Positions 56,057 through 64,000 of a DNA stretch of 64,000 nt are shown piece after piece. The DNA is from an uncultured Parabacteroides sp. (GTDB taxonomy: Bacteria; Bacteroidota; Bacteroidia; Bacteroidales; Tannerellaceae), in the NCBI RefSeq assembly GCF_902493135.1, contig NZ_CABUOD010000010.1, positions 1 through 64,000 on the forward strand, in the 5' to 3' direction. The stretch's first letter is position 1, and each line of letters opens with the position of its first letter. The notes beneath the pieces were generated by a model. It did no database searches, was not told the DNA's origin, and was given only the letters and a program-made list of their open reading frames with translations. The translations under genes and the position numbers were made by a program.

Positions 56057-57526
56057 TTAATTCTTAAAATGAAGGGTGAATGTGGAACCTTTTCCCGGCT
56101 GGCTCTTGACGGTAACATTTCCGCCGTGCTTGGACATCATATCGTGTACATAATATAACCCAAGCCCGAACCCTTTTACGTCATGCAAGTTGCCGTTGGG
56201 GACGCGGTAGAATTTGTCAAAAATCCTTTTCAGGTTAGCCTCGCTGATGCCGATTCCTTCGTCTGTAACTGAAAGAACTGTTTCTTTGGGCGATACGGCA
56301 CCTCTGATTGTGATTCGGCAGGGCTTCTCGCCAGAATATTTGATTGCATTCCCGATCAGATTGCTGAGCATATTGTACAGATGGGTCCGGTCGGCCGTTA
56401 CCACTAATTTAGCCGGTATCTCTGTCGTCAGGTCGATGGGTCTGTCCGTCTTCAGTTTGAATTGCTCGATAAGCGGAATGAGCAGTTCCGGTACCAGTAT
56501 CGGTTCGGGCCGTAGGCGGAAAGTATTCCTGTTTTCGACAGAAAGGGTCAATATTTGTTCGACAAGTCCGGATAGGTGGTTGAGTTGTTCCCGTACGATA
56601 CTCAAATATTTCTTTTGCTTCTCGTTAGTGGTGTCACTGTAATTCAGCAGCACGTCATTGGCGGCATAGGCTACCGATATCGGCGTTTTCAGTTCATGCG
56701 TCATGTTGTTGGTGAAGTCTGTTTTCAGTTCCTCTATCGTTTTCTGCCGGAGGATGGTATAAAGGAGGTAGATGAAGGCTATCAGAATAATAACGATAAG
56801 CAGGAATGAAGATGTCAGGATGCCTGCCATTTGACGGAATACGATCCGGTCGGGGGATGGTAGTTTCAGGCTGTAATAATACTGTTCCGGCTCGATCGTG
56901 TGGGTAAAACAGACCGCATTCTTCCAGGGTTGTTTTCTATATAGCGAATCACCGCCGGCGTAAATGACGGAGTCGGTTGCTCCCTGCCGGATCACTTGCA
57001 GGACGAACGGTGCTGCAATTCCTCTTTCCTGCAATTCCATTTGCAGCAAGTTCTTATATTGCGCGTAATCAATAGGCAGTAGTGAGTCTATTTTCTGGTG
57101 CATCATGATCTGGACGCCTCTTTCCATTGTACTGATCATCTGCAGGTATTCTTTGAGGGTCTCGGCTGCTGCTATATATTGGACTGTAGTGGCAGGGGAA
57201 GGCGATAGAGTTTGATCCTGACTGAGGGAATCCTTTTTGTCTTCCCAATCCGTATCCCGGCTGATCGAAATCCTGGGTGAGATTTCTTCATGATAATTAT
57301 TTTGGCTAAGCGAATCCAGGCGTAGGAATAATTCCATATAATCGGCCATCCGCATGGATTCTTCTATCTTCTCCCACGTGCTTTTCTTATTTGAAACATA
57401 CAAACCTTTTAGCCAGTAACCCTGCGATATCAGTAACCCGGCAAGAGAAAGGCAGATGAGTGCCGCTATTATCTTAAATCGGAGACGTGTCTTCATCCCA
57501 GTCATATTATTATCTGATTGGCTCAT
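56057..57526 (-). CDS. Sensor histidine kinase
   Basis: A 489-residue membrane kinase. TM1 is about 15-36 (FKIIAALICLSLAGLLISQGYW); a periplasmic sensor region (about 40-235) follows; TM2 is about 237-262 (LTSSFLLIVIILIAFIYLLYTIL). The cytoplasmic part has the H-box NMTHELKTPISVAYAAND (His about 280), N-box MLSNLIGNAIKYSG, G1 VTDEGIGIS, F-box FDKFYRVP and G2 GFGLGLYYV. No HAMP or PAS domain is evident. It pairs with the response regulator 5 nt downstream. The signal is unknown. Confidence 0.95.
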   Translation of the reverse strand: MSQSDNNMTGMKTRLRFKIIAALICLSLAGLLISQGYWLKGLYVSNKKSTWEKIEESMRMADYMELFLRLDSLSQNNYHEEISPRISISRDTDWEDKKDSLSQDQTLSPSPATTVQYIAAAETLKEYLQMISTMERGVQIMMHQKIDSLLPIDYAQYKNLLQMELQERGIAAPFVLQVIRQGATDSVIYAGGDSLYRKQPWKNAVCFTHTIEPEQYYYSLKLPSPDRIVFRQMAGILTSSFLLIVIILIAFIYLLYTILRQKTIEELKTDFTNNMTHELKTPISVAYAANDVLLNYSDTTNEKQKKYLSIVREQLNHLSGLVEQILTLSVENRNTFRLRPEPILVPELLIPLIEQFKLKTDRPIDLTTEIPAKLVVTADRTHLYNMLSNLIGNAIKYSGEKPCRITIRGAVSPKETVLSVTDEGIGISEANLKRIFDKFYRVPNGNLHDVKGFGLGLYYVHDMMSKHGGNVTVKSQPGKGSTFTLHFKN

Positions 57527-57532
57527 TATTCC

Positions 57533-58513
57533 TTATAAAGACCGGATTGTTTCTTCGCTTAAGCCGGTGCATTTCGCTATGGTAGCAATATCTACGCCCG
57601 TATCTTTCATCTTAAAAGCGACTTGGCGCATACCTTCGGCAAGGCCTTCCGCTTTCCCCTCGGCTTTCCCTTTCGCTTCTCCTTCGGCAAGACCTTCAGC
57701 CTTACCTTCGGCGAGGCCCTCTATTCTCCCTTCCAATTTGGCCGTGTCGATCACGTCGTTTTGGATCATGATGGCGTCGAGATGCCGGTCGTAGATAAGA
57801 CGTTCCTGGGGCGACATGGAGTAGTATTTTAACTTCTCGCGTGCCTCTTTCAGACCCGGTGCGGTCGTGTCGGGGCGGATCGTGCCGTCTTTCAGGTATT
57901 CGATCCATTCGTCCAAAGGGGTAAGAGCCGCTTTGTCGAACTCGTTCACGCGGATCAGGATGTATTCGGGGAAGATTTCAGCAGGAAGGTGCGGGACGAG
58001 GACATCACGCTCGCGCACGTTTACACGCAACTGGTCGCCTGTATGCACACCGATGAAATGGTTCTGGCCGTGATAGAAATAGTCCGCTCCGATGCCGATG
58101 TCGAAATAAAGGATGCTGATGGAGTAGACTTTCTTGATTTTCCGGTAGCCTTCACCAAGAGAAATATGTTCGGTGATCGTTTTGGCCACGCCGTAGAGGA
58201 TGCGCTCCAAGTAATGCAGTTCGCGTGTGTTCTGGATCTCGACGATGATGATCTCCCCTTTGCTGTTCAAGGCTTTGATGTCGACGCGGTTGTACTTGTC
58301 GTCGGCACTTTCCTGGTTGCCTTCGCTCTCGAGGATTTCGACGATCTTGATCTCTTCGTTCAGCATGACGGTCAGGAAGCCGTCGAGCACATCGAAGTTG
58401 GCTTTCTGGCGCAACAAGCGCTTGATGGCCCAATCAAAACGGATATATCTGTCCTGCAACTCTTTTCTTTCCATCTCTTCCATGATTTTCAGATCTGACT
58501 CTTCTTTTTTCAT
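57533..58513 (-). CDS. Rpn-family PD-(D/E)XK nuclease / putative transposase
   Basis: A 326-residue protein of the Rpn (recombination-promoting nuclease, PF12784-type) family. RYIRFDWAIKRLLRQKANFD (about 21-40) is the typical N-terminus. The nuclease core has the acidic site NRVDIKALNSKGEIIIVEIQ (about 76-95, D...E-x-Q) followed by ERILYGVAKTITEHIS. The C-terminal part has a run of (G)LAEGKAEG/EAKGKAEG repeats (about 268-295), a length-variable linker common in this family, then a short helix-turn-helix-like end. Members promote RecA-independent recombination; a chromosomal role in horizontal transfer is presumed. Minus-strand box TATATTTG lies at 58547-58554. Confidence 0.9.
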   Translation of the reverse strand: MKKEESDLKIMEEMERKELQDRYIRFDWAIKRLLRQKANFDVLDGFLTVMLNEEIKIVEILESEGNQESADDKYNRVDIKALNSKGEIIIVEIQNTRELHYLERILYGVAKTITEHISLGEGYRKIKKVYSISILYFDIGIGADYFYHGQNHFIGVHTGDQLRVNVRERDVLVPHLPAEIFPEYILIRVNEFDKAALTPLDEWIEYLKDGTIRPDTTAPGLKEAREKLKYYSMSPQERLIYDRHLDAIMIQNDVIDTAKLEGRIEGLAEGKAEGLAEGEAKGKAEGKAEGLAEGMRQVAFKMKDTGVDIATIAKCTGLSEETIRSL

Positions 58514-58546
58514 AGTTACTGTTGATTTTAATTGTTACGTAATTCG

Positions 58547-58554
58547 CAAATATA
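58547..58554 (-). promoter_or_regulatory. -7 box (TATATTTG on minus strand) of the Rpn gene
   Basis: CAAATATA on the plus strand, about 34 bp before the Rpn ATG. No TTTG found at the -33 position. Confidence 0.55.
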
Positions 58555-58623
58555 CGCATTATTTATGAACGGGAGGGCGGATTGGGTAAAATGTTTTCTA
58601 AAATCTAATAACCGGAATATGCA

Positions 58624-58788
58624 ATGATAATAGAAAATATGAGCATTGAGGAAATTCAAAAAGAAATTCAGCGAGATTAGACCCTATACCGAAATAATCG
58701 CAATTTACCGTTCGCAGTCAATAAATACACCGGAGATGTTGATGAAATTCCTTTGTTTTGTCAGGTAACCGGCGATAAGACTAAATAA
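58624..58788 (+). pseudogene. Short ORF interrupted by one in-frame TAG
   Basis: ATG at 58624 reads MIIENMSIEEIQKEIQRD, then TAG (58678-58680), then 35 further codons in the same frame (TLYRNNRNLPFAVNKYTGDV, continuing to QVTGDKTK) before TAA. Both halves look like coherent protein, so this seems to be a small broken gene in the 330-bp gap between the Rpn and barrel genes. I do not recognise a family. Chance is possible at this length. Confidence 0.3.
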
Positions 58789-58866
58789 CACTTCGTAAGC
58801 GAGTGATAACACAGTTTCTCCCCGGAAGGCTTTTCCTTTGTAGTGTTAATTAAAAAACAAACGAAA

Positions 58867-61242
58867 ATGAAACGAATACTTTATTACTCTTTGGCTTTAC
58901 TTGTTGCCGGTAGCGGGATGGTACAGGCGCAGGATTGGATTCATGGAAAGGTGGTCGATAAAAGAGAACAGCCGGTAGATGGAGTGGCTGTCGTGTTGCA
59001 AACATTGGATTCTACTTATATGGATGCGGTCGTCACGGATAGCTTGGGGCTGTTTTTACTGAATAAGGAAGCCGACCGGGAATACCGTTTGCTGTTCCAG
59101 CATTTGTTATATGAACCGGTCTGTAAAGAAATTTCTACCTCAGATGTCGGTAGGGTACAACTGACCGAAAAAGAGAACGAACTGGATGGTGTTGTGGTAA
59201 AGGCCGAACGTCCGCAGGTGAAAGTGGAAAATGGCAAATTAAAATATGATGTCCCCCAATTGATGAAAGATAAGGCGGTCAGTAATGCGTTCGAAGTGGT
59301 GAAACAGATACCCGGTGTGATCGGTACGGACGATGCCGTCCAACTGTTGGGCGCCGGCAGTCCGAGCATTGTGATCAATGGGCAGTTGACCACGATGTCG
59401 ATCGATCAGTTGGTCGGTTTGCTGAAGACAATCCCGGCTTCGAGGGTAAGTAACGTAGAGATCATGTATAATGCACCCGCCAAATATAATATCAAAGGAG
59501 CTATGATCAATGTCGTATTGGATAAGGAAACTGCCGAAAAGAATATTCTTCAAGGAGAAACCGGTGCCGATTATTTGCAGCGCCATTACGCGGAGGGGAG
59601 AGTTCATGGCAACCTGCTTTACTCCACCTCCCGTTTCAATATAGACTTCTTAGCCGATGGGGCTAAGGGACGGAACTACATGGGAGAGGAGATTCTGGCC
59701 CGTCATACCCTGGAAGAACGGGTAACGGAGGTCAACCAATCGGGACGCGGCACCCGGAACGGCATAGATGGAACGGTGCGTTTAGGCATGGACTATACTT
59801 TCAAAAATGATGACAGGCTTTCTGCCGCTTATTATCTTACGGCTGGCAAATCCGATATCGAGCGGATAGCCGCCACAACCTTCCAGGCATTGAAATCCGG
59901 ACAGCCGGTGGAAGAACGCCTGAGCCGTACCTATGTGGAAGGAAACAATGCGTTGCATAATGTCCGTATTCAGTATGACGGCAACTCCGGACTGATGGCG
60001 GGAGCGGATTTTACGCGTTATCATTCACCCGGTTTCCAGACATTTGTCGATCAAAGCCTTGAAACGACGGTGACGGATATGCAGAACAATTCCAAGCAAG
60101 ATATTTCACAAGGAGCACTATTTATTAACCATAGCCGCACTTTTGAAACCGGGTGGGCGCTGAATTACGGTGTCCACGGCGGTTTCACTTCTTCGAAGAC
60201 CTATATCGATTATCTATATAATAAAGGTAACGGCTATGAATTGGCTCTTGATGAACTTGAAAATAACCGCCAGAAAGAGTATAGTGGAAATACATTCTTG
60301 GAGGTGTCCAAGGATTTCGGTTCTCATTTCTCCGCAACTGCTTCCCTGAAAGTTGAATACTTCAAATCGGATTATACCTCTAACGGTGTGAAGTCCACAC
60401 TTTGGAATGACTGGACTTTATTCCCGAATGCGACTCTCAGCTATACGATCAATCCGATGCACATCATTCAACTGGATATAAGCAGCGACAAAACCTATCC
60501 GTCTTATTGGGATGTGACACCGCAGGCAAGTCCGATCAACTCTTATTCCGTTGTCTTGGGCAATCCTTCCCTGAAGCCTTACCCTTCTTATAGCGGACAG
60601 TTGATTTATATCCTGAAGCAAAAATATACGATCCTCGCTTTTTGTGACTATGTGCCCGATTACTTCGTCCAATTGCCTTATCAGAATACCTCGGAACTGA
60701 AAAACGTATTCCGGTATGAGAACATGGACTACCTGTTGCAATTCGGAATCGGGGCGATCGTCCCTTTCCGTGTCGGTGAGTTCTGGAACAGCCAGGTAAC
60801 CTTGTCAGGTCAGCGTATTCAAGAGAAGTTGGACCATTTTCATGATCTGTCTTTTCATAATGAGAAATACACCGGACAGTTCAAGATGGACAATACGTTC
60901 ACCCTTTCCAAGAGCCGTCCGAATTTGAAACTGGATTTGAATGCCTATTTCGTGACCGGAGCCGTGCAGGGAATCTATGATCTCGGCTACCTCTATGACG
61001 TGTCTTCCGCACTGAAATGGCAGTTTGCCGACGATCGCGCTACTTTGATCCTGAAATGTAATAACATTTTCCGTAGCAATATGCCTCATACAATGGAAAT
61101 CAACCAGTCCGGTCAATATAGCCGCCTTTGGAAACTGGACGACCAACGTTGTGTAACCGTTTCTTTTGTCTGGAAATTCGGAGGTTATAAGAAAAAGCAC
61201 CATGAAGCGGTGGATGCTTCCCGGTTCGGCAAATCGATGTGA
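58867..61242 (+). CDS. Outer-membrane beta-barrel family protein (TonB-receptor-like, PF14905 type)
   Basis: A 791-residue outer-membrane protein. The signal peptide is residues 1-21 (ILYYSLALLVAGSGMVQAQ). A carboxypeptidase-regulatory-like domain (about 22-105; GKVVDKREQPVDGVAVVLQT) is followed by a plug-like region (about 115-215; VSNAFEVVKQIPGVIGTDDA, PSIVINGQLT) and a long beta-barrel ending FVWKFGGYKKKHHEAVDASR. The terminal residue is not the usual aromatic one, and the extra basic C-terminal tail is typical of this subfamily. The ATG at 58867 is used. It lies near the two-component genes and could be their target. Substrate unknown. Confidence 0.9.
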   Translation: MKRILYYSLALLVAGSGMVQAQDWIHGKVVDKREQPVDGVAVVLQTLDSTYMDAVVTDSLGLFLLNKEADREYRLLFQHLLYEPVCKEISTSDVGRVQLTEKENELDGVVVKAERPQVKVENGKLKYDVPQLMKDKAVSNAFEVVKQIPGVIGTDDAVQLLGAGSPSIVINGQLTTMSIDQLVGLLKTIPASRVSNVEIMYNAPAKYNIKGAMINVVLDKETAEKNILQGETGADYLQRHYAEGRVHGNLLYSTSRFNIDFLADGAKGRNYMGEEILARHTLEERVTEVNQSGRGTRNGIDGTVRLGMDYTFKNDDRLSAAYYLTAGKSDIERIAATTFQALKSGQPVEERLSRTYVEGNNALHNVRIQYDGNSGLMAGADFTRYHSPGFQTFVDQSLETTVTDMQNNSKQDISQGALFINHSRTFETGWALNYGVHGGFTSSKTYIDYLYNKGNGYELALDELENNRQKEYSGNTFLEVSKDFGSHFSATASLKVEYFKSDYTSNGVKSTLWNDWTLFPNATLSYTINPMHIIQLDISSDKTYPSYWDVTPQASPINSYSVVLGNPSLKPYPSYSGQLIYILKQKYTILAFCDYVPDYFVQLPYQNTSELKNVFRYENMDYLLQFGIGAIVPFRVGEFWNSQVTLSGQRIQEKLDHFHDLSFHNEKYTGQFKMDNTFTLSKSRPNLKLDLNAYFVTGAVQGIYDLGYLYDVSSALKWQFADDRATLILKCNNIFRSNMPHTMEINQSGQYSRLWKLDDQRCVTVSFVWKFGGYKKKHHEAVDASRFGKSM

Positions 61243-61272
61243 CCTGCTCTTTTGACATTTAGATCGGGAAAT

Positions 61273-61360
61273 GGGATATTTGCTATCAAATGGAATGTTA
61301 AAAAATATTACCCTTGCGGGTAATTTCAAATAGATGGGGTATAAATCCGATTTTCACGGG
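61273..61360. repeat. 22-bp-period repeat upstream of dnaB
   Basis: Units of 22 bp begin at 61273, 61295, 61317 and 61339, with ATTT/CAAAT and GGG phrases in similar places. The second unit holds the 21 bases shared exactly with 26599-26619. It lies in the non-coding leader between the barrel gene and the dnaB promoter. Confidence 0.55.
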
Positions 61361-61423
61361 ATCATGCTGTCTTTTTGATAAAAGAAGATTCAGGGTGTAT
61401 AAATGGGATTCTCTTTTGCGAGG

Positions 61424-61455
61424 TTCGGAGAACCGGATAAAAAGTATTACATTTG
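61424..61455 (+). promoter_or_regulatory. Promoter of dnaB
   Basis: TTCG (61424-61427) and TACATTTG (61448-61455), spacer 20 bp. The start would be about 17 bases before the ATG at 61479. Confidence 0.65.
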
Positions 61456-61478
61456 GTGCCCGATAACAAATTAGAATA

Positions 61479-63008
61479 ATGGCAGAAAAAGGAAAAAATA
61501 CAGGAGGCAAAGGAAGGCAGAAGCCGGTCGTAGTGCCCGATATGGGGCGCTTGCAACCGCAAGCCCGTGAGTTGGAAGAGGCGGTGTTGGGCGCTCTGAT
61601 GCTTGAAAAAGATGCTTATTCCATGGTCAGTGAAATATTGAAACCGGAATGTTTCTATGAGAAGGCGCATGAGAAAATTTATGCCGCCATCGTAGACCTG
61701 GCGATCAGCCAGCGTCCGGTGGATATGCTGACTGTCACCGAGCAGTTGAAGAAGCGCGGTGAACTGGAAGAGGTGGGCGGCCCGTTCTATATATCCCAAC
61801 TGACCGGCAAGGTAGCCAGTAGCGCCCACATCGAATACCATGCCCGTATTATCGCACAGAAATACCTGGCGCGTGAATTGATTTCCTTTACAGCCATGAT
61901 ACAGGGCAAGGCTTTTGACGAGACGATCGATGTGGAAGACCTGATGCAGGAAGCCGAAGGAAAACTTTTTGAGATTTCCCAGCGCAACGTGAAGAAAGAC
62001 GTCACCCAGATCAATCCGGTAATCAAGGAAGCGATGGTGCTGCTTGAGAAGGCGGCCAATCAAAAAGAAGGGCTGAGCGGCCTGCGCACCGGTTTTGAAG
62101 GACTGGACAAGATGACTTCCGGATGGCAGAATTCCGACCTTATCATCATTGCCGCCCGTCCTGCGATGGGTAAGACGGCGTTCGTCCTCTCTATGGCCAA
62201 GAATATGGCGGTGAACCATAATACGCCGGTCGCCCTGTTCTCTCTTGAAATGAGCAACGTCCAGCTTGTCAACCGTCTGATCGTGAACGTATGCGAGATT
62301 CCGGGCGAGAAGATCAAGAGCGGACGTCTGGAAAACTACGAATGGGAACAGTTGGACTTCAAGATAAAGGAGTTGTACGACGCGCCGATCTATGTGGACG
62401 ATACGCCGAGCCTTTCGGTGTTCGAACTGCGTACGAAGGCCCGCCGCCTGGTGCGTGAACACGGTATAAAGATCATCATCATCGACTACCTTCAGCTGAT
62501 GAACGCGAGCGGCATGAGTTTCGGCAGCCGTGAACAGGAAGTCAGTACCATTTCACGGTCGTTGAAAGGGCTGGCGAAGGAACTGAACATTCCGATCATT
62601 GCCCTGTCGCAGTTGAACCGTGGCGTCGAGGCGCGTCAGGGAGCGGAAGGGAAACGCCCGCAGTTGGCCGACTTGCGTGAATCCGGCGCTATCGAGCAGG
62701 ATGCGGATATGGTTTGTTTCATCCATCGTCCGGAATATTATAAGATAACGGAAGACGAGCGGGGTAATTCCCTGATCGGCCTGGCCGAGATCATTATTGC
62801 CAAGCACCGTAACGGTGCGGTCGGGGATGTACGCCTTCGTTTCAAGAGCGAATTTGCCAAGTTCATGAATGTGGACGAAGATGTTCCGGTCCGTGAGTTC
62901 TCTTCCAATATGAACGGTTCGGGTCCGATGGAAACTATGCCGCCCATACCACCGGCCGGGGCTGATTTCCTGGCTCCCGCTCCGAGGAATAATGAGGTGC
63001 CGTTTTGA
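61479..63008 (+). CDS. dnaB: Replicative DNA helicase DnaB
   Basis: A 509-residue hexameric replicative helicase. The N-terminal DnaB domain (about 20-125; PQARELEEAVLGALMLEKDA) is joined by a linker to the RecA-like ATPase domain: Walker A IIAARPAMGKTAFVLSMAKN (about 223-242), Walker B IIIIDYLQLMNASG (about 330-343), and SREQEVSTISRSLKGLAKEL with LSQLNRGVEAR (motif H3/H4, about 350-390). The C-terminal tail is Pro/Gly-rich. No intein or insertion. It stands alone with its own promoter. Confidence 0.97.
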   Translation: MAEKGKNTGGKGRQKPVVVPDMGRLQPQARELEEAVLGALMLEKDAYSMVSEILKPECFYEKAHEKIYAAIVDLAISQRPVDMLTVTEQLKKRGELEEVGGPFYISQLTGKVASSAHIEYHARIIAQKYLARELISFTAMIQGKAFDETIDVEDLMQEAEGKLFEISQRNVKKDVTQINPVIKEAMVLLEKAANQKEGLSGLRTGFEGLDKMTSGWQNSDLIIIAARPAMGKTAFVLSMAKNMAVNHNTPVALFSLEMSNVQLVNRLIVNVCEIPGEKIKSGRLENYEWEQLDFKIKELYDAPIYVDDTPSLSVFELRTKARRLVREHGIKIIIIDYLQLMNASGMSFGSREQEVSTISRSLKGLAKELNIPIIALSQLNRGVEARQGAEGKRPQLADLRESGAIEQDADMVCFIHRPEYYKITEDERGNSLIGLAEIIIAKHRNGAVGDVRLRFKSEFAKFMNVDEDVPVREFSSNMNGSGPMETMPPIPPAGADFLAPAPRNNEVPF

Positions 63009-63108
63009 ATCTGCACTAATTAGATTATTCATGCAAGGCGCCTTCCGCCCGGTTCTTCCCTCTACCCGGCCGGAGGCTATGCTTATCAGCGGGAAAAATT
63101 GCGGACGG

Positions 63109-63243
63109 TTATTTACCGTCAGATGAATCTTTTCCGCTGATATCCAGTATATCTTTGACTATGTGCCAAATAACGAACAATATCATGACGCATCCGATCA
63201 TGATGCCTCCGACTTTTATGACTGTGCCAATATATTCTTCCAT
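63109..63243 (-). CDS. 44-residue single-span membrane protein, unknown
   Basis: A short ORF: MEEYIGTVIKVGGIMIGCVM, ILFVIWHIVKDILDISGKDS, SDGK. One clear transmembrane helix (VGGIMIGCVMILFVIWHIV, about 11-29) is flanked by an acidic N-terminus and a charged C-terminus. The ATG at 63243 is followed by an uninterrupted frame to TAA. It lies about 100 bp downstream of the hexokinase gene on the same strand, so it could be the last gene of that unit. No family recognised. Longer frames crossing this stretch on either strand lack protein-like composition. Confidence 0.55.
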   Translation of the reverse strand: MEEYIGTVIKVGGIMIGCVMILFVIWHIVKDILDISGKDSSDGK

Positions 63244-63344
63244 GTTTCCCAAGTATAATTTTCGTAAATATAGGAATAATATAATCACTTACCTGTTTTG
63301 GAAGAATAAAAGAGTAGCATTTCCTATATTCGGATACTCGGCAG

Positions 63345-64000
63345 TCAGGCAAACGCCGCGATACCTGTCCCTATCAGGTTGGCGTTCTTCATGTCGTTGA
63401 TCCGTACTTCTATATCTTTTAATGCAAATTCATCGAGCAGTTCCCGCAATTTTTCCATGACAAGGGTACTATAGTTCTTGTCCTTCCGGTTCTCGCTCCA
63501 GAAGAGGCTGCCTTCGGCGACCAGGCAGATTTTCCGTATCTCTTTATTATAGGATCTCAACAACAGGATAAGTCCTGCGAGCGAAGCGGCTGTCAGCTGT
63601 GCCGACCGGTTGTAAATCCAGTGTGCGACTTGTACATACACGTCTTTGTGAATGTCCGGATAGTTCATGATCGCCGTCAGTTTACGGGCATCGAATTTGT
63701 CTTCGAACTCATCTAATGAGAAAGTGGCTTTCAGAATATCTCCCAGATACAGGCCTGAGATCGCTTTTTCAAAACGCTGTTTCCCCAAACTGCCCGAAAT
63801 GGCATCGACCATGTCGTCGACGGCAGTCAGGAAGGGCGGGTGAAAATTACCGGATTCCAGGTTAACCGGGATCAAGCCCTGCATCTTGTATGCCGGATTC
63901 AGTTTGGTTATTTTATCCGCCGGAACGAATGTAGCCATGTTTGTCCCCGTCCCTACGATCAGTCCGATATAGGCATCGTAACTGCTGTCTGTCAAACCTG
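63345..64000 (-). CDS. Hexokinase family protein, partial (5' end beyond the window)
   Basis: The C-terminal ~218 residues of a eukaryote-type hexokinase, which phosphorylates glucose with ATP. The visible part begins GLTDSSYDAYIGLIVGTGTN, the segment holding the sugar/ATP-site Gly-Thr-Gly-Thr-Asn motif, and continues with 'LESGNFHPPFLTAVDDMVDAISGSLGKQRFEKAISGLYLGDI' and the ATP-binding 'ICLVAEGSLFW' near the end. The open frame continues past position 64000, so the start and the N-terminal half are missing. Bacteroidales commonly encode such a hexokinase along with ROK-type kinases. Confidence 0.9.
   Translation of the reverse strand, partial: GLTDSSYDAYIGLIVGTGTNMATFVPADKITKLNPAYKMQGLIPVNLESGNFHPPFLTAVDDMVDAISGSLGKQRFEKAISGLYLGDILKATFSLDEFEDKFDARKLTAIMNYPDIHKDVYVQVAHWIYNRSAQLTAASLAGLILLLRSYNKEIRKICLVAEGSLFWSENRKDKNYSTLVMEKLRELLDEFALKDIEVRINDMKNANLIGTGIAAFA

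Noticed and set aside
58678..58680. TAG recoding (pyrrolysine or read-through)
   Set aside because: No pyl genes or recoding element are visible; a broken small gene is simpler.
63119..63400. Frames of 77 and 81 codons on both strands after dnaB
   Set aside because: They overlap each other and the better-formed 44-residue membrane ORF, and they lack protein-like composition.

Overview
The window comes from a Bacteroidales chromosome, most likely Parabacteroides or a close relative. Reasons: many genes are preceded by the Bacteroides-type -7 box TAnnTTTG instead of a sigma70 promoter; lineage families are present (DUF4835 between coaBC and recN, a DUF4295 ORF behind rpmB-rpmG, an HU-like protein with a C-terminal extension, a PF14905-type outer-membrane barrel, a eukaryote-type hexokinase); and sugar-scavenging GH78 enzymes are clustered. 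The genus is an inference.

Layout. 1-6.9 kb: three exported GH78-type alpha-L-rhamnosidases. 7-8.1 kb: an HU-like gene and the frameshifted remnant of a PD-(D/E)XK/AAA gene. 8.2-13.2 kb: an AT-rich island. It has a putative structured RNA leader, a two-gene cassette bounded by imperfect ~40-bp direct repeats, and a tightly coupled four-gene operon (methyltransferase, DUF1848, Cys-rich protein with an SSB-like tip, radical SAM/SPASM). 13.2-20.1 kb: DUF3791, NUC1 endonuclease, RND efflux trio. 20.3-26.5 kb: flavodoxin and a branched-chain/2-oxoacid dehydrogenase operon (E1 fusion, E2, lipoate ligase, E3). 26.7-28.7 kb: nitroreductase and a membrane glycosyltransferase. 28.9-29.5 kb: rpmB-rpmG-DUF4295. 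29.7-36.6 kb: dnaN, exonuclease, alcohol dehydrogenase, coaBC, DUF4835, recN. 36.7-42.4 kb: two unknown genes, rlmB, ridA, ygiQ, mdh. 42.5-47.0 kb: an ispE-methyltransferase-S9 peptidase-acetyltransferase operon on the minus strand. 47.0-51.6 kb: an apparent invertible promoter segment in front of a DUF4469 gene and a large beta-helix surface protein. 51.7-55.4 kb: MFS transporter, folC, RRM protein, TSCPD protein. 55.4-61.2 kb: two-component system, Rpn-type nuclease, outer-membrane barrel. 61.5-64 kb: dnaB, a 44-residue membrane protein and a partial hexokinase.

Three things stand out. First, inverted AGTTC-N5-GAACT-type sites around 47148 and 47393 enclose a TATCTTTG box that points away from the surface genes; inversion would place it ~49 bp upstream of the DUF4469 start codon, so the segment looks like a phase switch caught OFF. 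Second, the 8.3-13.2 kb island combines a candidate structured RNA, repeat-bounded small genes and two radical-SAM-type proteins, and matches no system I recognise. Third, several loci carry short tandem arrays whose sequence differs from locus to locus but whose period is fixed at 22-24 bp; one array lies inside the coding sequence of the E2 linker.

I saw no rRNA, complete tRNA, CRISPR array or intact insertion sequence.
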